This document shows positions 40,362 to 54,483 of a stretch of 64,000 nucleotides of DNA, one piece after another. Source of the DNA: Tomocerus qinae. Its lineage: Eukaryota; Arthropoda; Collembola; Entomobryomorpha; Tomoceridae. Numbering within the stretch: position 1 is the first letter of the stretch; each line of letters opens with the position of its first letter. The DNA is taken from positions 64,825,884-64,889,883 of the forward strand of contig CM034547.1 of NCBI GenBank assembly GCA_020055645.1, read 5' to 3'. The position numbers were made by a program, and so were the translations under genes. The notes under the pieces were generated by a model. It had not been told where the DNA came from. It searched no databases and was given only the letters and a program-made list of their open reading frames with translations.

Positions 40362-43300
40362 CTGTAAATAAAAGCAAACAAAATTATTAATATTTTCTCC
40401 TTGTACAAAGAATGTGAAGATGTTCATAATTTACTCAAATATTTTGTATGTGTATGTAGGTTATAATAATAATTGCCAATAATATCACTAGCTCCGATCA
40501 TTTTCTCATTTGAATTTTCATTTGCATAGTGCGAGTATAGTAAACGTGCGAATATTATAGTAGTCAGAAGTAGGCACCCAATTATAATAGGTAGAAACAT
40601 AATTATAATTATAAGTGCTATCCATTGACAATGCAGGTAACAAATGTTACAATAAGCGTTAGCTAGAAAGAAAAATGTTCTGGCCAACAACCCGGAGCAC
40701 TGCCCTACAATAATAACAATTCAATCGCTTGTCTGCTACTGCTAATTTGCTGCCTTCGATGGAATTTAAATCTGAATCAGCCACACATGTATGTATCGTA
40801 ACCAGCTAAATACTAAATACCTATTAGCACAATGGAGTCAACACACATTTATTTTATCAAAATAGAAGCAACTGTAGTACAATGCGCTTTTTGTTCCCTA
40901 TTATGTATATATCTATGCACTTAATTTGCGCATACTAAACACGTTTGTTTCCTTCATCGTAAAATTTAACTATCTCTATAACTTGCTCAGTTGTGTGGCT
41001 GTGACACATTGCATATTTGTCTTGTCTGTATTAACTATTTTGATGCGTTTGCTAAATGCTAAGTATGCTATGACAGTGTAAATCTCTTTTCTCTGAATAT
41101 TTAATTGAAACCACCATGACAGTATATACCTAGTACATAGTCATGCATTGGAATAAAAGGATAATATTTTACTTACAACTTATTGTATTATTATAACTTA
41201 TATTTCAAACAATTAAAAATGAAAATCTTGGCAATGCTACTCATTTAAGTGCAGCTGTATGTTGCAGAAACCAACCTCTTTGGTAGAAATAGCTTTGATT
41301 TCAGTTATATACTTCGGTTTAATATTTAAAAGTTGAGATTATTTATAGCGATTTCAGAATTCAAAATTGGCGGACCACGTACTGGTACCATCCCAAGCAA
41401 AGTCCCAATAACAATACTCATAATACATACTTCGACAAAGTTAAACCGTCTCTTGAAATATTCCAAGCTAGTTATTTTTAACTCCACTCATAATTAAATA
41501 ATTTCGAAATAGAGTATTAAATATGAAAATCTTATTGTACCATTTTAAAGTGTACCAACAATACCAAAATACCAATTGCAGCATTACAGTTAATTGAGTC
41601 TTATATTAGTAGCTTTGTGTAGTAATTGTTTGTGGGTGGTTGAGCAATTATTAACGTAATGGAAACAGAAATAATCTATGTACTACATCAAATGGTGGGC
41701 ATAGAGTATAATTAGTATTTCCGTTTTAACCATTTTAGAAGCATAAAATTTTTTTTTCGAAATTTGGAGTGTGTGCTTTGAATTTGAATGTAAATCTAGT
41801 TAAAATAGTACACAGATTTATGATGTAAAGTAGGGCTTTTGGTTGTAAGGTTATCGTCAACGAGAGGAGAGAATTCAAATAGAAGTATTCATTTCTATAC
41901 TAGCACGCATAGGTACAAAGAATACTGTAGGTTAGGTTTAGTGCACTCTGTGTCAACGGCATCGGCAGATGAACGGCCTTGACAGCCATATTCTGGTTAG
42001 GTAAGCTATACTAACAAATAAGTTAATACATAGGAGCACGAGATATATTCGAGTTTCTCAGCGGAGATAATAGAACACAATCAACGACCTATTATGTCCC
42101 TAGCCATTTCATCGGTCGTAGTAGTAGAGATAGTACATTATTTTTGTTTCAGTGGATCAACTGTCACTGCAGCAGAAAGGTTGATGCTTTGTATGAGCAT
42201 AATTGCATTGAAACATTTTAATTAAACCCTGAAACACTGTTAACTTATGATTAGCGAGTCTGTAGTAGGTAGTCAGATAATAAATTCTATTACAGGTCTG
42301 TGGTCCCCTAGATGATTCAATTTGACTATCTATGTATTGAATGAGAAATATTATACAGAGCCATGTCATAAAGGATGGAAGCATTAGCGATGTTCATGCA
42401 CTTGTGAAATTATTTCCAGAATATAGACCTCTGAACCCGTATGAACCTTAGTTTGGCGAGTAGAGAGTGGACTTGTGGTATGTAATGATTTTAGTGTACA
42501 GTAGACACATTAGCTAAACCTGCTCCTCATTCTAATGCAATAATGTAACACATTCAGACAAGGCAATTCCCTACAGGTACGACTTCTCTCAACTTCTGAG
42601 CTTATAGACTCGAGCTGAGTTGCGAGTAGCCAACTTATTTTTTCAACTTTCACGGTGCAGTTGTTCTAGTAGGTATATTGCTTCCAATTAGTACGCAGAT
42701 TTACAGACATAGTATTAATGTACATCTGAATTGTAATATATCTACCTGTAACATTAATATTGGCATGCACGGCAGACGATACCTATAGCTCTCCCTCTGT
42801 CTATCCATGACTAACTGTATAGCTGTAATATTCTTATGCATTCGAAGGAAAAGATCTTCTCCATCCAGTTTCCAGTTAGCAAAGTTACGCAAAAGAAATC
42901 TGTTTACTGAAAGACTTGTAGTCGACAAGGAAAATCTGCTAAAGAATATTAATATACGTCTACTCACTGTTACGACAACCAGTAACATATGCACAGATGT
43001 TACAGAGAAGAAAGCTACAGACCAATGATCTTTCCTACACTTTACAAACTTGGATAATTATGAGGTAAATCTCTGCATTCCACTAAATTATGCTCTAGAG
43101 TCGTATGTAAATAAAGTACCAGCATTCTACTCACCAGTGAACAAAATCTTCCTACCCAAGCACGCAGAGTCACCAGCATGTTAAAAGTTAGGCATCTTTT
43201 ACAGTATTTTGCACTTATGTTATATGTACTATAGTAGGGAGATAAGACCTAACAGAGATTCAACTTCCTTCGAGTTACCTAATGTTCTCGACACGTTCCT

Positions 43301-46300
43301 GTGCCACATAAATGATCTAATTGTTACATTATACACATTCTTACCACACATGGCTAATTGGTTTTCGTCAAAATACATATTAGTCTACTCCATTTCTTAC
43401 GTAGATAAAAGAAATACGCACTTAATAAGAGCAACCATATTGGATATAAGTTTGCACAATTCTTAACGCGATTTACCATGTTAATGGGTAAACAATACTT
43501 TTCTCATCATGACAGTTACTGGTTTGTAACAGTAAAATAAAATTTGCTTATCGCATGCTAAAACATAACCCTTAATTAGTCTCTGCCTTTGGTACACATT
43601 CCTTTTCTAATATTCTTACTTAATTCGTGACCTCTTTTCTGCTAATCGACACATTTTTCATAAATGTCTATCCATGCCTGATTTTGTACTTCATGAAGAG
43701 TCCTGTCTTTGAGCTCTGAAAACAAACTTTGCTGTGACATGTGAGAGATGGGAATAGACACTTGTGAATTTTCACAGCAATAATTTTTAAGTAGGTAATG
43801 GAACTTCCGAGGTTTGCATAAAATTCAAAGCCCTGTAAGGAACCGTCTCACTTTATCAAAGGAGACATAAAATATGCAAAAAAGAACCAGGAACATGAAT
43901 GCCTAACCATTTTGGCAGTGTGATTCTCGGCATTGAGGGTGTGTTAATGCAAATGTGTGCAAAAGAAGAAAAACAGCCAATAAGTGTCAGTGGGTACATT
44001 TACTAAATATTGACAGCAGTAATATACATAATCAAAATGAAATCCGACATGCCGTGACATGACATAGCATGGCCTAGCATTACGCATGCCAATACCACAA
44101 TGTCAAGGCTAAAATGTATTTAACGTATGCCAAAAAATTCTATTAGCAGATAAAACGACAGATGTATGTACACATGCATGAAATGTATAGATACTTATTT
44201 GCAAATATTACAAGTATATATTTTATATACTTCTATGACTATGTCGCTTGTAGTATTATATAAGGGAGAGCTTGTATTAGTAAAGAATACATAGACTTGG
44301 GCAGGGCTTGTATTTATTCTGTATTGAATAAGCCTATCTTATAGTAGTCTTAAATGTTAATCGAATTTATGCACTACCTACTAATATATGCACTAGGTAA
44401 ATATCAACATATATATAATGCATGTACAAAATCCATCCTGGGAGAATAAAATCTGTTAAGTTAACCGAACAGACTTCAATCAACCCAAAGTCAAATGCAC
44501 TTCAATAGGAACGACAGACAGCAACACAAATACTATACACATGCACACTACTCACTGTTTCAAAACAAGCCTCTAAGCTCAATTCATATAAAAACTGAAC
44601 AAATATATTGGCTGTCTGTGTATGTCGCTGTCCCTGACAAAAGGCCTATGAAACATCCAATAAAAACTTGGCTGAAGGTCTCTGTAGCTTTTATAAAACA
44701 TCTCGCAGTTCTTGATATCGTGACAATTTATTGAATTAAGCATTTGATTTATTCCATTTCTATTATTATCTTAATATTTACTGCTACTAAACAATTACTA
44801 TCCAACTGATATAATTGATTGCGTAGCTTAGCTGTAGTAGCTACCAAGTCCTTTCCCATTAGGTACAAATATATTGCATTACTGTTCCACAAACTCTGAA
44901 TGATTTCATTTGTGATACTATTTATTACCTTAAAAGTCCAAATTGTATAATTGGTGAAAGAGCAACACATAATAATATTACAAATACAAATAGAGATAAG
45001 CTATTGTTTCTTAATTCCCGTTCAAACTTTAAAATGTGTCATCATTTGTACATGGGAACTTATGTTGTGATACGAAATTTCTATGATTCATTCTTTAGGA
45101 CCTACGTAAGTATGAGTAATAAGTAGGCTAATATTTGACTGGACTCCAGTCGTCATGCAGTACAATGAACGAGCGAGTACCTACTAAGCTAAGGCCAGAT
45201 CGATGAAGTGCTAAGTATTAGTATTAAGTAGTCTTATCATTTTCATGAAAATGTCTAGTCAAGCCCAGTGCATTAGAAGCTAGAAGTTTTATTTGTCTTT
45301 ATTCTATGCACTCACACGCACATTATTAGGATGACACAATGATCAAGTAACAAAAGGGAATTCTACCGTTTCAACACTCGCTCTACTAAATGCGACGTAT
45401 TGTGTTATTATTGATTTGAGTGCAAATTGAGTGTCCGGACGTGCTAGATAACACCTTCAAAAATAAAGTTCAATGGACAAGCCATTACAAATATTGTCCT
45501 TGTTTCTAACATGGGTCATGTTGTTTACATCTAACTTACCCTCCTGTCATAACTATCATAAAGAAGTTCACGGCTAAGGCGAAACAAAAACAATTACGAA
45601 AGACAAAAGAAACAAATAACTATTCATTAAGTGTCAGTATCTTGTCCTACATACTCCATAAGTTGGAAGTTGGCTGCATGTGGTACTAACCAGTAAATTA
45701 ATAAAGGTCACCTTGTTTGTTCTTACAATTTGTTAATCCCAATCAATTACATACATGCTATGCAGTTCAGCACTACGAAAAACAATAATGATACATATAC
45801 ATGTGTACCTATGTGTACACAGGTGATACTAGTCATAGCATAGAATTTAGTTCACAGAGATTTAAAATGCAAGACTAGAGACTCGAGAGCATTGCGCAAG
45901 GAAAATCTCAAAAACATAAGCTAGATTACATACTTCCTTGTTGTATAACATGAACACATGGAATTAATTAGGCAGTATGGATTATATGAAGGGAAAAGGT
46001 TAGATTCTCTTGCAAAATAATTAATCGTATGTTTGGTATGATTATTTGTACTCACGTGGCATCTAATTCATTTCAGGCAGTTGCAATTGTGTACAAACTC
46101 TACACTAAAAATCTCAGTAGTTGGCAATTCTTTCCAGAATGAAGCATACCACCCATCAAGAGTGTTCCGACAACGTGATATGAACTTGTCCTATTTACTA
46201 TTGGGTGCTACTTATAAAAGTTGAGATTATACTAATCAACTAATACTGAAACACATGCATTATTTAGTATGCTGCTTGAAACTAAATATGTACACATTTG

Positions 46301-49300
46301 TGGCTATTGCAGTCAGCGTCTCCTTTAAATAGATAAGATGCTACTACGTACAGTCTAAAGTTACTTTATAGATTTGATAAAGTTGTCTGATTGTGTGCCA
46401 TTTGAGCAGAAACCATTAGACGGGAAATGAAACAGGGAAATTAAGTATATAGTATATTAGAAGGCTTAACCAAGCTACGAGTTCTTATCATTCTGAAAAT
46501 TTTATGCATTAGATATTTTCATTGAGACAGAGAAGGAAGGAAGCCTAAGCTGTGTCTCAGATAGACATTTCGGGGTATATAACATCCACAGATATACTTT
46601 AGAGCTGCAGATGTGTTTAGAAGTTTATACACTCTCTCTCCGTCAGCTTATCTGCATGAATAGTACTGCGAATGATGAAACGCACTTTAATCACGTTCAA
46701 TTCATTCACGACAAGGCAGAAGAGGATAGTCAAGTCAACAATTCAACTGCTGTGATGGCTTCGTTCAGTTTCACGGCATAAAAACATGAAATGTTAATCT
46801 ATTTAGTATACTGTGCTGCTTAACTATACTATTACAGAAGACATATTATTACTGCATTTTTGCCATATAGGCATATACTTCTGTAGATTAGATAGGTAGC
46901 CGGTGTATGTAAAGTGTCTTCAATGGAATTTTTCTTCCCTGACTTATTTCTTGGATGCTTTGCTAACTGTTGTATAGATTTCAGTGGGCTTATAGCTAGA
47001 AACATTGTATCAACGAAACTAAAAAGTAGACTTGAATAAAGTAGGTTACCTAACCATCCTTCCTACACAACTTGGATTACCCAGCCAGACAGAGTTTTCT
47101 TTATTATTAATGCATTATTAGGAAGCATTTTGTTTGCCGACTTGGCCATTCCATTATTCCAGACTAGTGTCTATAGGTATGTGTGATATGTCTACACCTC
47201 AGGTATATTTTCCTGCAGAGGCACGTAGAGTAATAAAAAATCGGTGTCTCGGAATATTCTACCTAATGAAATGTCAATAGGACAAAGCAATGCTGTTTGA
47301 GTGTATAGATGCGTTGTCTTACAAAGGAAGACAGTTATATGAATTAGCAGGTAACATTTATTACATCGAGAAAAGCACGTGCATCAAATTTGTATTTTGC
47401 AGGTGGAAATTTGTTGTGTAGCACATCAAGAGGTCAAACGCACAACATGCAACTTGTAAATAATTGACTTTCCTCAACTTTTGCTAAGTACGCAAGAACA
47501 TCTAACATTGTATCGAATTATTTCATAGCTAAGTAGTTGATACTTAAGCTTCGGAAAGTATGCTATTGTTTTTTTGTCAAAAAAATTGGCATTTTGTTAA
47601 TAATTTCACGTTCAGCTATAGGATCTTCAATTGGAGCCAACTGTTAGGGGCATACTACTTATGAATTCCGTGAGCAATCTATATGTCTGTGTGATTGGAA
47701 GATGATTAGACAGTGCGGGACTTGAGGTTGAGTAAAGTGAGACTACACTTTAAATCAGCCCATGACGGAAACACTCTCGCATTACTCATTCCTGCAAATA
47801 ATAACACAATTCTCCTTGTTCAACTAAAAGGCTTTTACAAACTCTTAATGTCATTCAAAAAACTGAATTGACAAGAATCGTCCACTTTCACTCTCCAAGT
47901 CAGAAATCAGGGTGCTGAACTAACAATACATAGGTTAGGGCATTTAAAAACTGAGTGTTGGCAGACTAAACGTATCGATTAGAGATGGAAACATAACCTG
48001 ACCCAATTCGGTGCTCTTCTACCGCAACACACACTAGCACATTTTATTTCCTCATTCATTGTCGACTATACCATTACTTCCATTCCTTCCATTCAGTAGA
48101 CTCTCTTCCTAATGCTACCTTACTTATTTCTTTTATTAAAGTGGATTTCTGCAGAAATAGTGTGTAATATATGTGAATATAGGTACTATAAGGCCATGAA
48201 GACAACGCATTACAATATCATATGCTGCAATCCTGCCCTGTACCACTGTACTATATACGTACGCTATGTAGTCATACAAAATTCAAGACAACATTCAACT
48301 TAAAAAGTTCCACTGGCCTAGCCCTAACACGTAAAACAAAACAAAAGTAGGTCAACGCGACTTGACTAACTCACATCATATCGCAATCAGCTCTGCTATA
48401 CCAAAACTTTAGCAAACATTGTAGCCAGCATGAAGGAAATACAAATATACAAATCTCGCACTACTACTAATGTAGTAATTCCACTATACTACTACATAGC
48501 AAGTACTGGCATCTTATGTTATTGGCACTGGCAAGTGCTTTAAGTTTTGTGTCTTTATACACTAGCAGTACACTTTAAATAGTGGAAGCACTACTAGTGC
48601 CAAATTCTTAACAAATAATCATTGCTTTGTAATTGTTAGCCCCAGCAGGAACTTTAAATGCATATTATCAAAACATGTCGACGTATCTACAAAATAACAA
48701 TTCAATTTTCTTAAATAGCTTTGTGCAATATTTTGTAATTAATTCCTTCCTCTATTAAAGAAAGCGAGCAGGAGCACGAACATGACGTTGACCTATTTAC
48801 GATTGCGTATATAGATACCTATGCCTTTCTTATATAACATGCAGTAGACATTCTTTGCTTCAGTGCTATTTCTTTCATACTATAATACATAATATACAGC
48901 TGCCTACAAATATTCATTTACCATTTATGAATACACAAAAGTAAAGTTGAATGTAATGTACTAAAGTAAAAGTGATAGGCAGCTATAGATATGTATGTAG
49001 ATATATCTAGTACATATATATGTATGTGCTGCACATAAAACCTCTTTATTATTGATCCTTAACCTAACCTACACCCTAGTTTTGCAATCTGTGCCACGGG
49101 CTTTTTACATGACTATAATAATATATTATAATTTACCTAATGTACGAACTACTAACCCTCAATACTTGCAATATTGGTTCTTTACCAGCATTACAATAGG
49201 TGCGTATTGCTTACTCATTTTCGACATATTTTATGCTACAGTCACTATTAGTATTTCACTATCATATTACCGCAATAATACTTGTTCCAGAAATTACAGC

Positions 49301-52300
49301 AAATTGTTAATGAATATCACGACATTGGGTTTTTCGTTAAAAACCGCAAAAATTATGATTCACAATGTAACATTTGGTCCGTTAAATGAATGTTATATTA
49401 TACACTATTATTTTAGCCTCTATAATCTATAATGTTATGACATTTAATTAATTATTCCTCCCTCCGTCCATTTAACTGAAATTTCATGAACGTCAACTCT
49501 GGACGACTATATATTACCGAGGCATCAGGTAACAAGAGCTTGGGGCTGCTTGGCTTAGTTTTTAGTTTCATATATTGTTTAATTTTATTATCACATGTTC
49601 ATGGCTCATATTAAAGCATGGTTATTTGGGTTTACGTACAAGAAAATTAAAGCGTGTTGTAAAAATGTTATTCGATCAGACGCAATTAAAAATGGTCTAT
49701 AAGTGTAACTTGAAACTCATTATAAGCAATTTGTCAGTTAATAGCTAAAGGCACATTGTTTGCGTCAGAGTTTATTACAATAATATTTTTGAAAACAGCA
49801 CGCGCGGAGTTAAAAAGCAGTCTTGGCTATTGTTATACATTCCCTTTAAAGAACAGCAGACACTTATCTGACTACTCAAGTCTACACGCGCGTTTGAATA
49901 GGTTTTAAAAATGCACGTCCTGTTTACTTATGTGGGTAATATAATGTGGATGGTATACTAGTTATAGTATCCATAATTTCCGACTGTGTGTCATTTGGCT
50001 TAATTTATATTCAAGAAGACGATCATGGAATAGAAGATAAATAAGTCTTGATATTCCCTTGCTAACCCTGATTGTAAGGTACATAGGAAAACGTGGTGCA
50101 TCACGCTAACAATGAGATAGGGGACTACCTAGATGAGCAGGAGAGCAGGTGAAAACGGAAAACAAAACAGGATGTTTCTGGGTCAGATTGTCTGATTGCT
50201 TATCCTGCACACTTTGTGTAATATAAAAGTTGTCCTGTCGTGCTTTGCAGTTCTGCCTGTATGTGAAATGTAAATTCAAATAATATATAGCATTAGCAAC
50301 AATAGAATTACCTACCTTACTAAACTACATAGCAAAGTAACTAAATCTGAGTAAGAAAACCTGAGACATAACAATATAAATGGTAGAATTATGCTGAATC
50401 ACAAGGATTTAAAATCAGTAGCCAACATTAATATAACAGTTTGAGTTTATTATTGAAAAATTTAAGACTGTAATATAGAAAGCCAACATAGACATAAGTA
50501 TTTAAGAGTTTACCTGCCATAAAGTAAAAAATAGATAAGAAAAGTGCGTTCTAGGACTGGTCCTGTATGGCGAACTAACTTAATCCTCAAGAGACAACTA
50601 TGACAAAAGAATAGGAGTGAATTTGTAATGTTGGCAGTGCAGTACCGTATACAACTACACAAGAGCACATAAGCAATCTAACAGGTGTCTGCCTCAACTC
50701 CAAGATATCCCAAAGCAATGAAATCCAATCCGAACTCATAACAATATGCTATATAGCCAGTGGAAGTATTAGTTACCTACAGAGAGCAATAATAATATGC
50801 AGCTCTCCAGTATAACTTTACAGACTAGGGACATTAGACACTTTATGGCTACAATCACCAACCTCAAAATACATTAGCCGCACTGTTAGTATTTACAAAC
50901 GAACCTTAGGAAGTGTCATAAAATAAAACTCATAATACAGAGTAAGTAAACTTAAACGGCCACACTTAACTTGAGTTAACACTGAATTTCAATTTGGATC
51001 TCCTGCCTTGCTACACTACATTACTAAATTGCCATAAAATCACAGCCAGCTCACTCGACACTAGACACACTGCGTCTATAACCACTTCATATTTATCGAG
51101 CTATGTAATATCCATCTCTACTTTCAGTTCCTCTTGCATTATCAATATTTGACTCCAAAACTAGTGAATTTCCATTGCTTGTTCAGAGTATTATTGTTAG
51201 CTAGTGAACTATTACTTACTACCCACGATGCCATTAGTATCCCTATGCATGTTCTATTTAACATTACCACATTACCAGCTGCATATCCCATATACTTCAT
51301 ACAAGTCAAAAATAAACGCACTAATAACTTGATTTGAATATTATCTCGAACAAGTCCTTCACCCGGGCTTAACACCAACATTAGCATAACAGACTATTTA
51401 AATTCATAGCTTTAGTAATTAACTATTCTCTACTTTGCATTGTGACACAATGTTATTCTATGACAAATACCACCTACAACTAATTATTACGCATATGCAT
51501 AGATACCATCCAATGACCTCTTTAATGTTGATAATATGATATACAGAGATTACAAACTACTAGAATAAAATCATACCGATTTTCCATTTACTTAAAGGGG
51601 ATGTCACCATTCAGTGTACATTGACTTTTGTACTGTTTACTGTATTTAAGCCCCAGTACTAGCACACAAAAATATTTCAACGACTATTTGCAATTAAAGT
51701 TAAAGTTGTACGTATTATTTTGATAAAACGACTTCATTAGTTTAGTACATAATATTATGTTCTACGTAAATGCAAAAATAAGTAAACAGTTTAAACGTTC
51801 GTTTCGCTTTTAAAAAGAACTCTGGCTGATTACAAACGAACAACTATTACGTGGTTATCAAAACAGCACTTACATAGCTAAACAAGTTCATACATTACGT
51901 CATAAAGTATGAGACTGGCATGCAAATAAATAGAAACATGAATAATAAACGACAATAATAATTATTCCTATCTACGAAATAATTTTACAAAAATTAACAG
52001 TTATTAGAAACGAAATAAATACGCGGAAATGTGTGATATTGGAGGATTAACAAGGTATTAGTATCCAAATAAGCATAACTCTTTGAAAGAGCATTAACGA
52101 TAGGGACCCATTCACACCACAAATAACATAAACTTGTCTATGCATCAATTGGCCTTTGGTAAATAAAACTTGGTCATAAATTCAACATTCATCTTTGTCA
52201 TATGCCGTAGCTCCACAAACTCTGACCAGTCTGAAATATTTCCTCTAATCATTTTAGTTTTCCTTTCCTTTAGGATCACAAGAATGCTATCCAAAGACAG

Positions 52301-54436
52301 CAGTGTCCATAATTTTCGCTTCCCATACCAAACTAGTCTTGTTTGACGATACCTCAGTGTGTGAGACTTAGGCTTATTACTTACTATAGTTAGTCGTCTG
52401 TATTCATGTCCTCTTTAGAGCCAGCCAGACCAGACCATGCTTAACACAGCGGTGTCATAAACCTCATAAAGATAAACGATACTCCACAATGTACAATCTG
52501 TCTACTATATTGCGTATTATGTACATAGGAGGCTCCTCTCCATTAAAATGTTGTCGCTCTAAAGAAACATACCACGTACTGCTCTTTCTCTTATTCTGTT
52601 ATTCTCTGATACAATTTTTTTCTATTTCATCCATATTTACCAAGATGAAATATCCAAACAACCTTTGGTAGCCTTTCGTAGTAAAATATTAAAACGCTAA
52701 TGAGCTCCTTAACTGTTTTTATCTCATAGAGACAACAAATTCTTGGAGTCTACTTGATAGTCAACATATTGACAGTAATAAATCATCTTATGATATCATT
52801 TATAGTAGTTTACTACTTCTTGATGTATTTTTATCGCAGTGCTTGTTTCGTATTAATGTCTGTATACAATATAAAAAGTCAAACTATGTGCAAATTAAGT
52901 ACCATAACGGTTTTGTTAATAATACTTGTGGAAGAGTGTTTTATCACCCTTCCAACCTGACAATGAAATGAATAAATTGTATCTTGCAGTTAAGCAAGTG
53001 ATCCTAAAGTGCATATTGTATTAAAATGGCAAATTACTATTTTCCCCATCTATGTACAAAGAGACAAGTGCTGATTGGAATTCCAATTCATAAACCGTAA
53101 GAGCTCAAATGGGATGAGTCAGGCAATAACACAATAGTGTATACCGATGCCCAGGAACGTTCAGTAACAACTGAACGGAAGAGAAGAAACGTTAATAAAA
53201 AATATTCAGACGCCACGTCAGACGATATGGCTTTAAGACACCCCTCTTGTAATCATATGCAAACTGCAAACGTTCAAGGAATGCTTACAGATTCTCTTCT
53301 TGCTAATGATAAGGAAGACATTGCCTTCCATTGTTTCCCTTTTAAAAATACTATGTACTGTTATGTTATTTGCGAGTGCAGAAAATTTATGTGGGTTTTA
53401 TTAATGTTCGACTTTCGTGATTCCGATACATTAAAACAAATTACAGATTACTCCTAATAGTCTATTATGTCTCTATTAAAATTTTATGAGTTAAATTCAA
53501 AAGTCACCTCTAAATAATAGTTAACCCTGCTACAATGCAACTTCATCCCATTACGAGTTCACTATAAAGTGTCTATTGGAATTCGCATAGCTAAACAAAA
53601 TTTTATAACGTACATGTTTGTTTGTATTCAAACAAGCAACTTATCTCTCTGTCATCTCACATACTACCGACTACGAACAACCAGTTCGAATAATAGGAAA
53701 CAGCTTCTTGAATCGGTAATAAAAGCCACACACTAGACACTTAGGGAATTGGAATCTACAATTTTCTTTCCCTCTGTTCTAACCAGAGCAAACTAAACTT
53801 AACTAGAAGGAACCTGCTTGCATTAACGAAAATCAAATCTCACTTTGCTTAATGTAACTTGGCCCATGGAATAATCTATTGCAGACGATTCCAGTTGTGC
53901 CATACCCCAAGAAGTATGTGGACAGACAGGAAAATCCGTAGCCGTAGTTAAGGACAGGAAGAAATTCTGTGGAACGAACGAAGGCGTCTTGCTAGCGTTT
54001 CAGACAGTCAAGAGTGCGAAACGGACATCCAACTCTTCGGCACAGACAACCGTTAAACGAATGAAAGATTATGTTATGAATACTTATCCACCTACCTACC
54101 TTAGCAGCCTAATCGCCAATAGCTACTACCTCCATACAATCTCTAGGCAGAGTTACATCAAAGTACTAACATTATCTTTCATACACACACAGCTATGTAA
54201 TTTCAGTGTTGTCATGCACTTCAAGTCACACGCCTATATGATATAACCATTGATTTACACTATTGACTTTAGTGCATAAAAGGACTTTCTGGTTTGTGTC
54301 CATGAAATCCAATCTGTCCGACCACCTTTTTCTACTTAGCTAATAGCATTAGAAACAAGGTGATGCTATACATTATTAGCGCAATGCACACAGGTCACTG
54401 CAACATTGATAATAACATGATATCCCCATCATACTG

Positions 54437-54483
54437 ATCAATTCCCAAATAGTAATAATAATAAGTACTATTTTGGAATTGAT
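54437..54483. repeat. Short near-perfect hairpin, 18-bp arms
   Basis: ATCAATTCCCAAATAGTA (54437-54454) pairs with 54466-54483 across an 11-nt ATAATAATAAG-type loop with a single mismatch. Arm length and tight loop exceed what I expect by chance. No function is evident. Confidence 0.55.

Noticed and set aside
43131-43185. Minus-strand ATG followed by a GTGAG donor as MSK first coding exon
   Set aside because: The 15-codon frame would end in phase 0, while the exon at 40361 needs one base from the preceding codon. The residues do not resemble an MSK N-terminus.
49052-49432. 126-codon + strand frame, membrane-protein-like
   Set aside because: It has no ATG at its start and a Tyr/Ile/Leu-rich composition typical of AT-rich chance frames. 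One frame of this length is expected in 64 kb.
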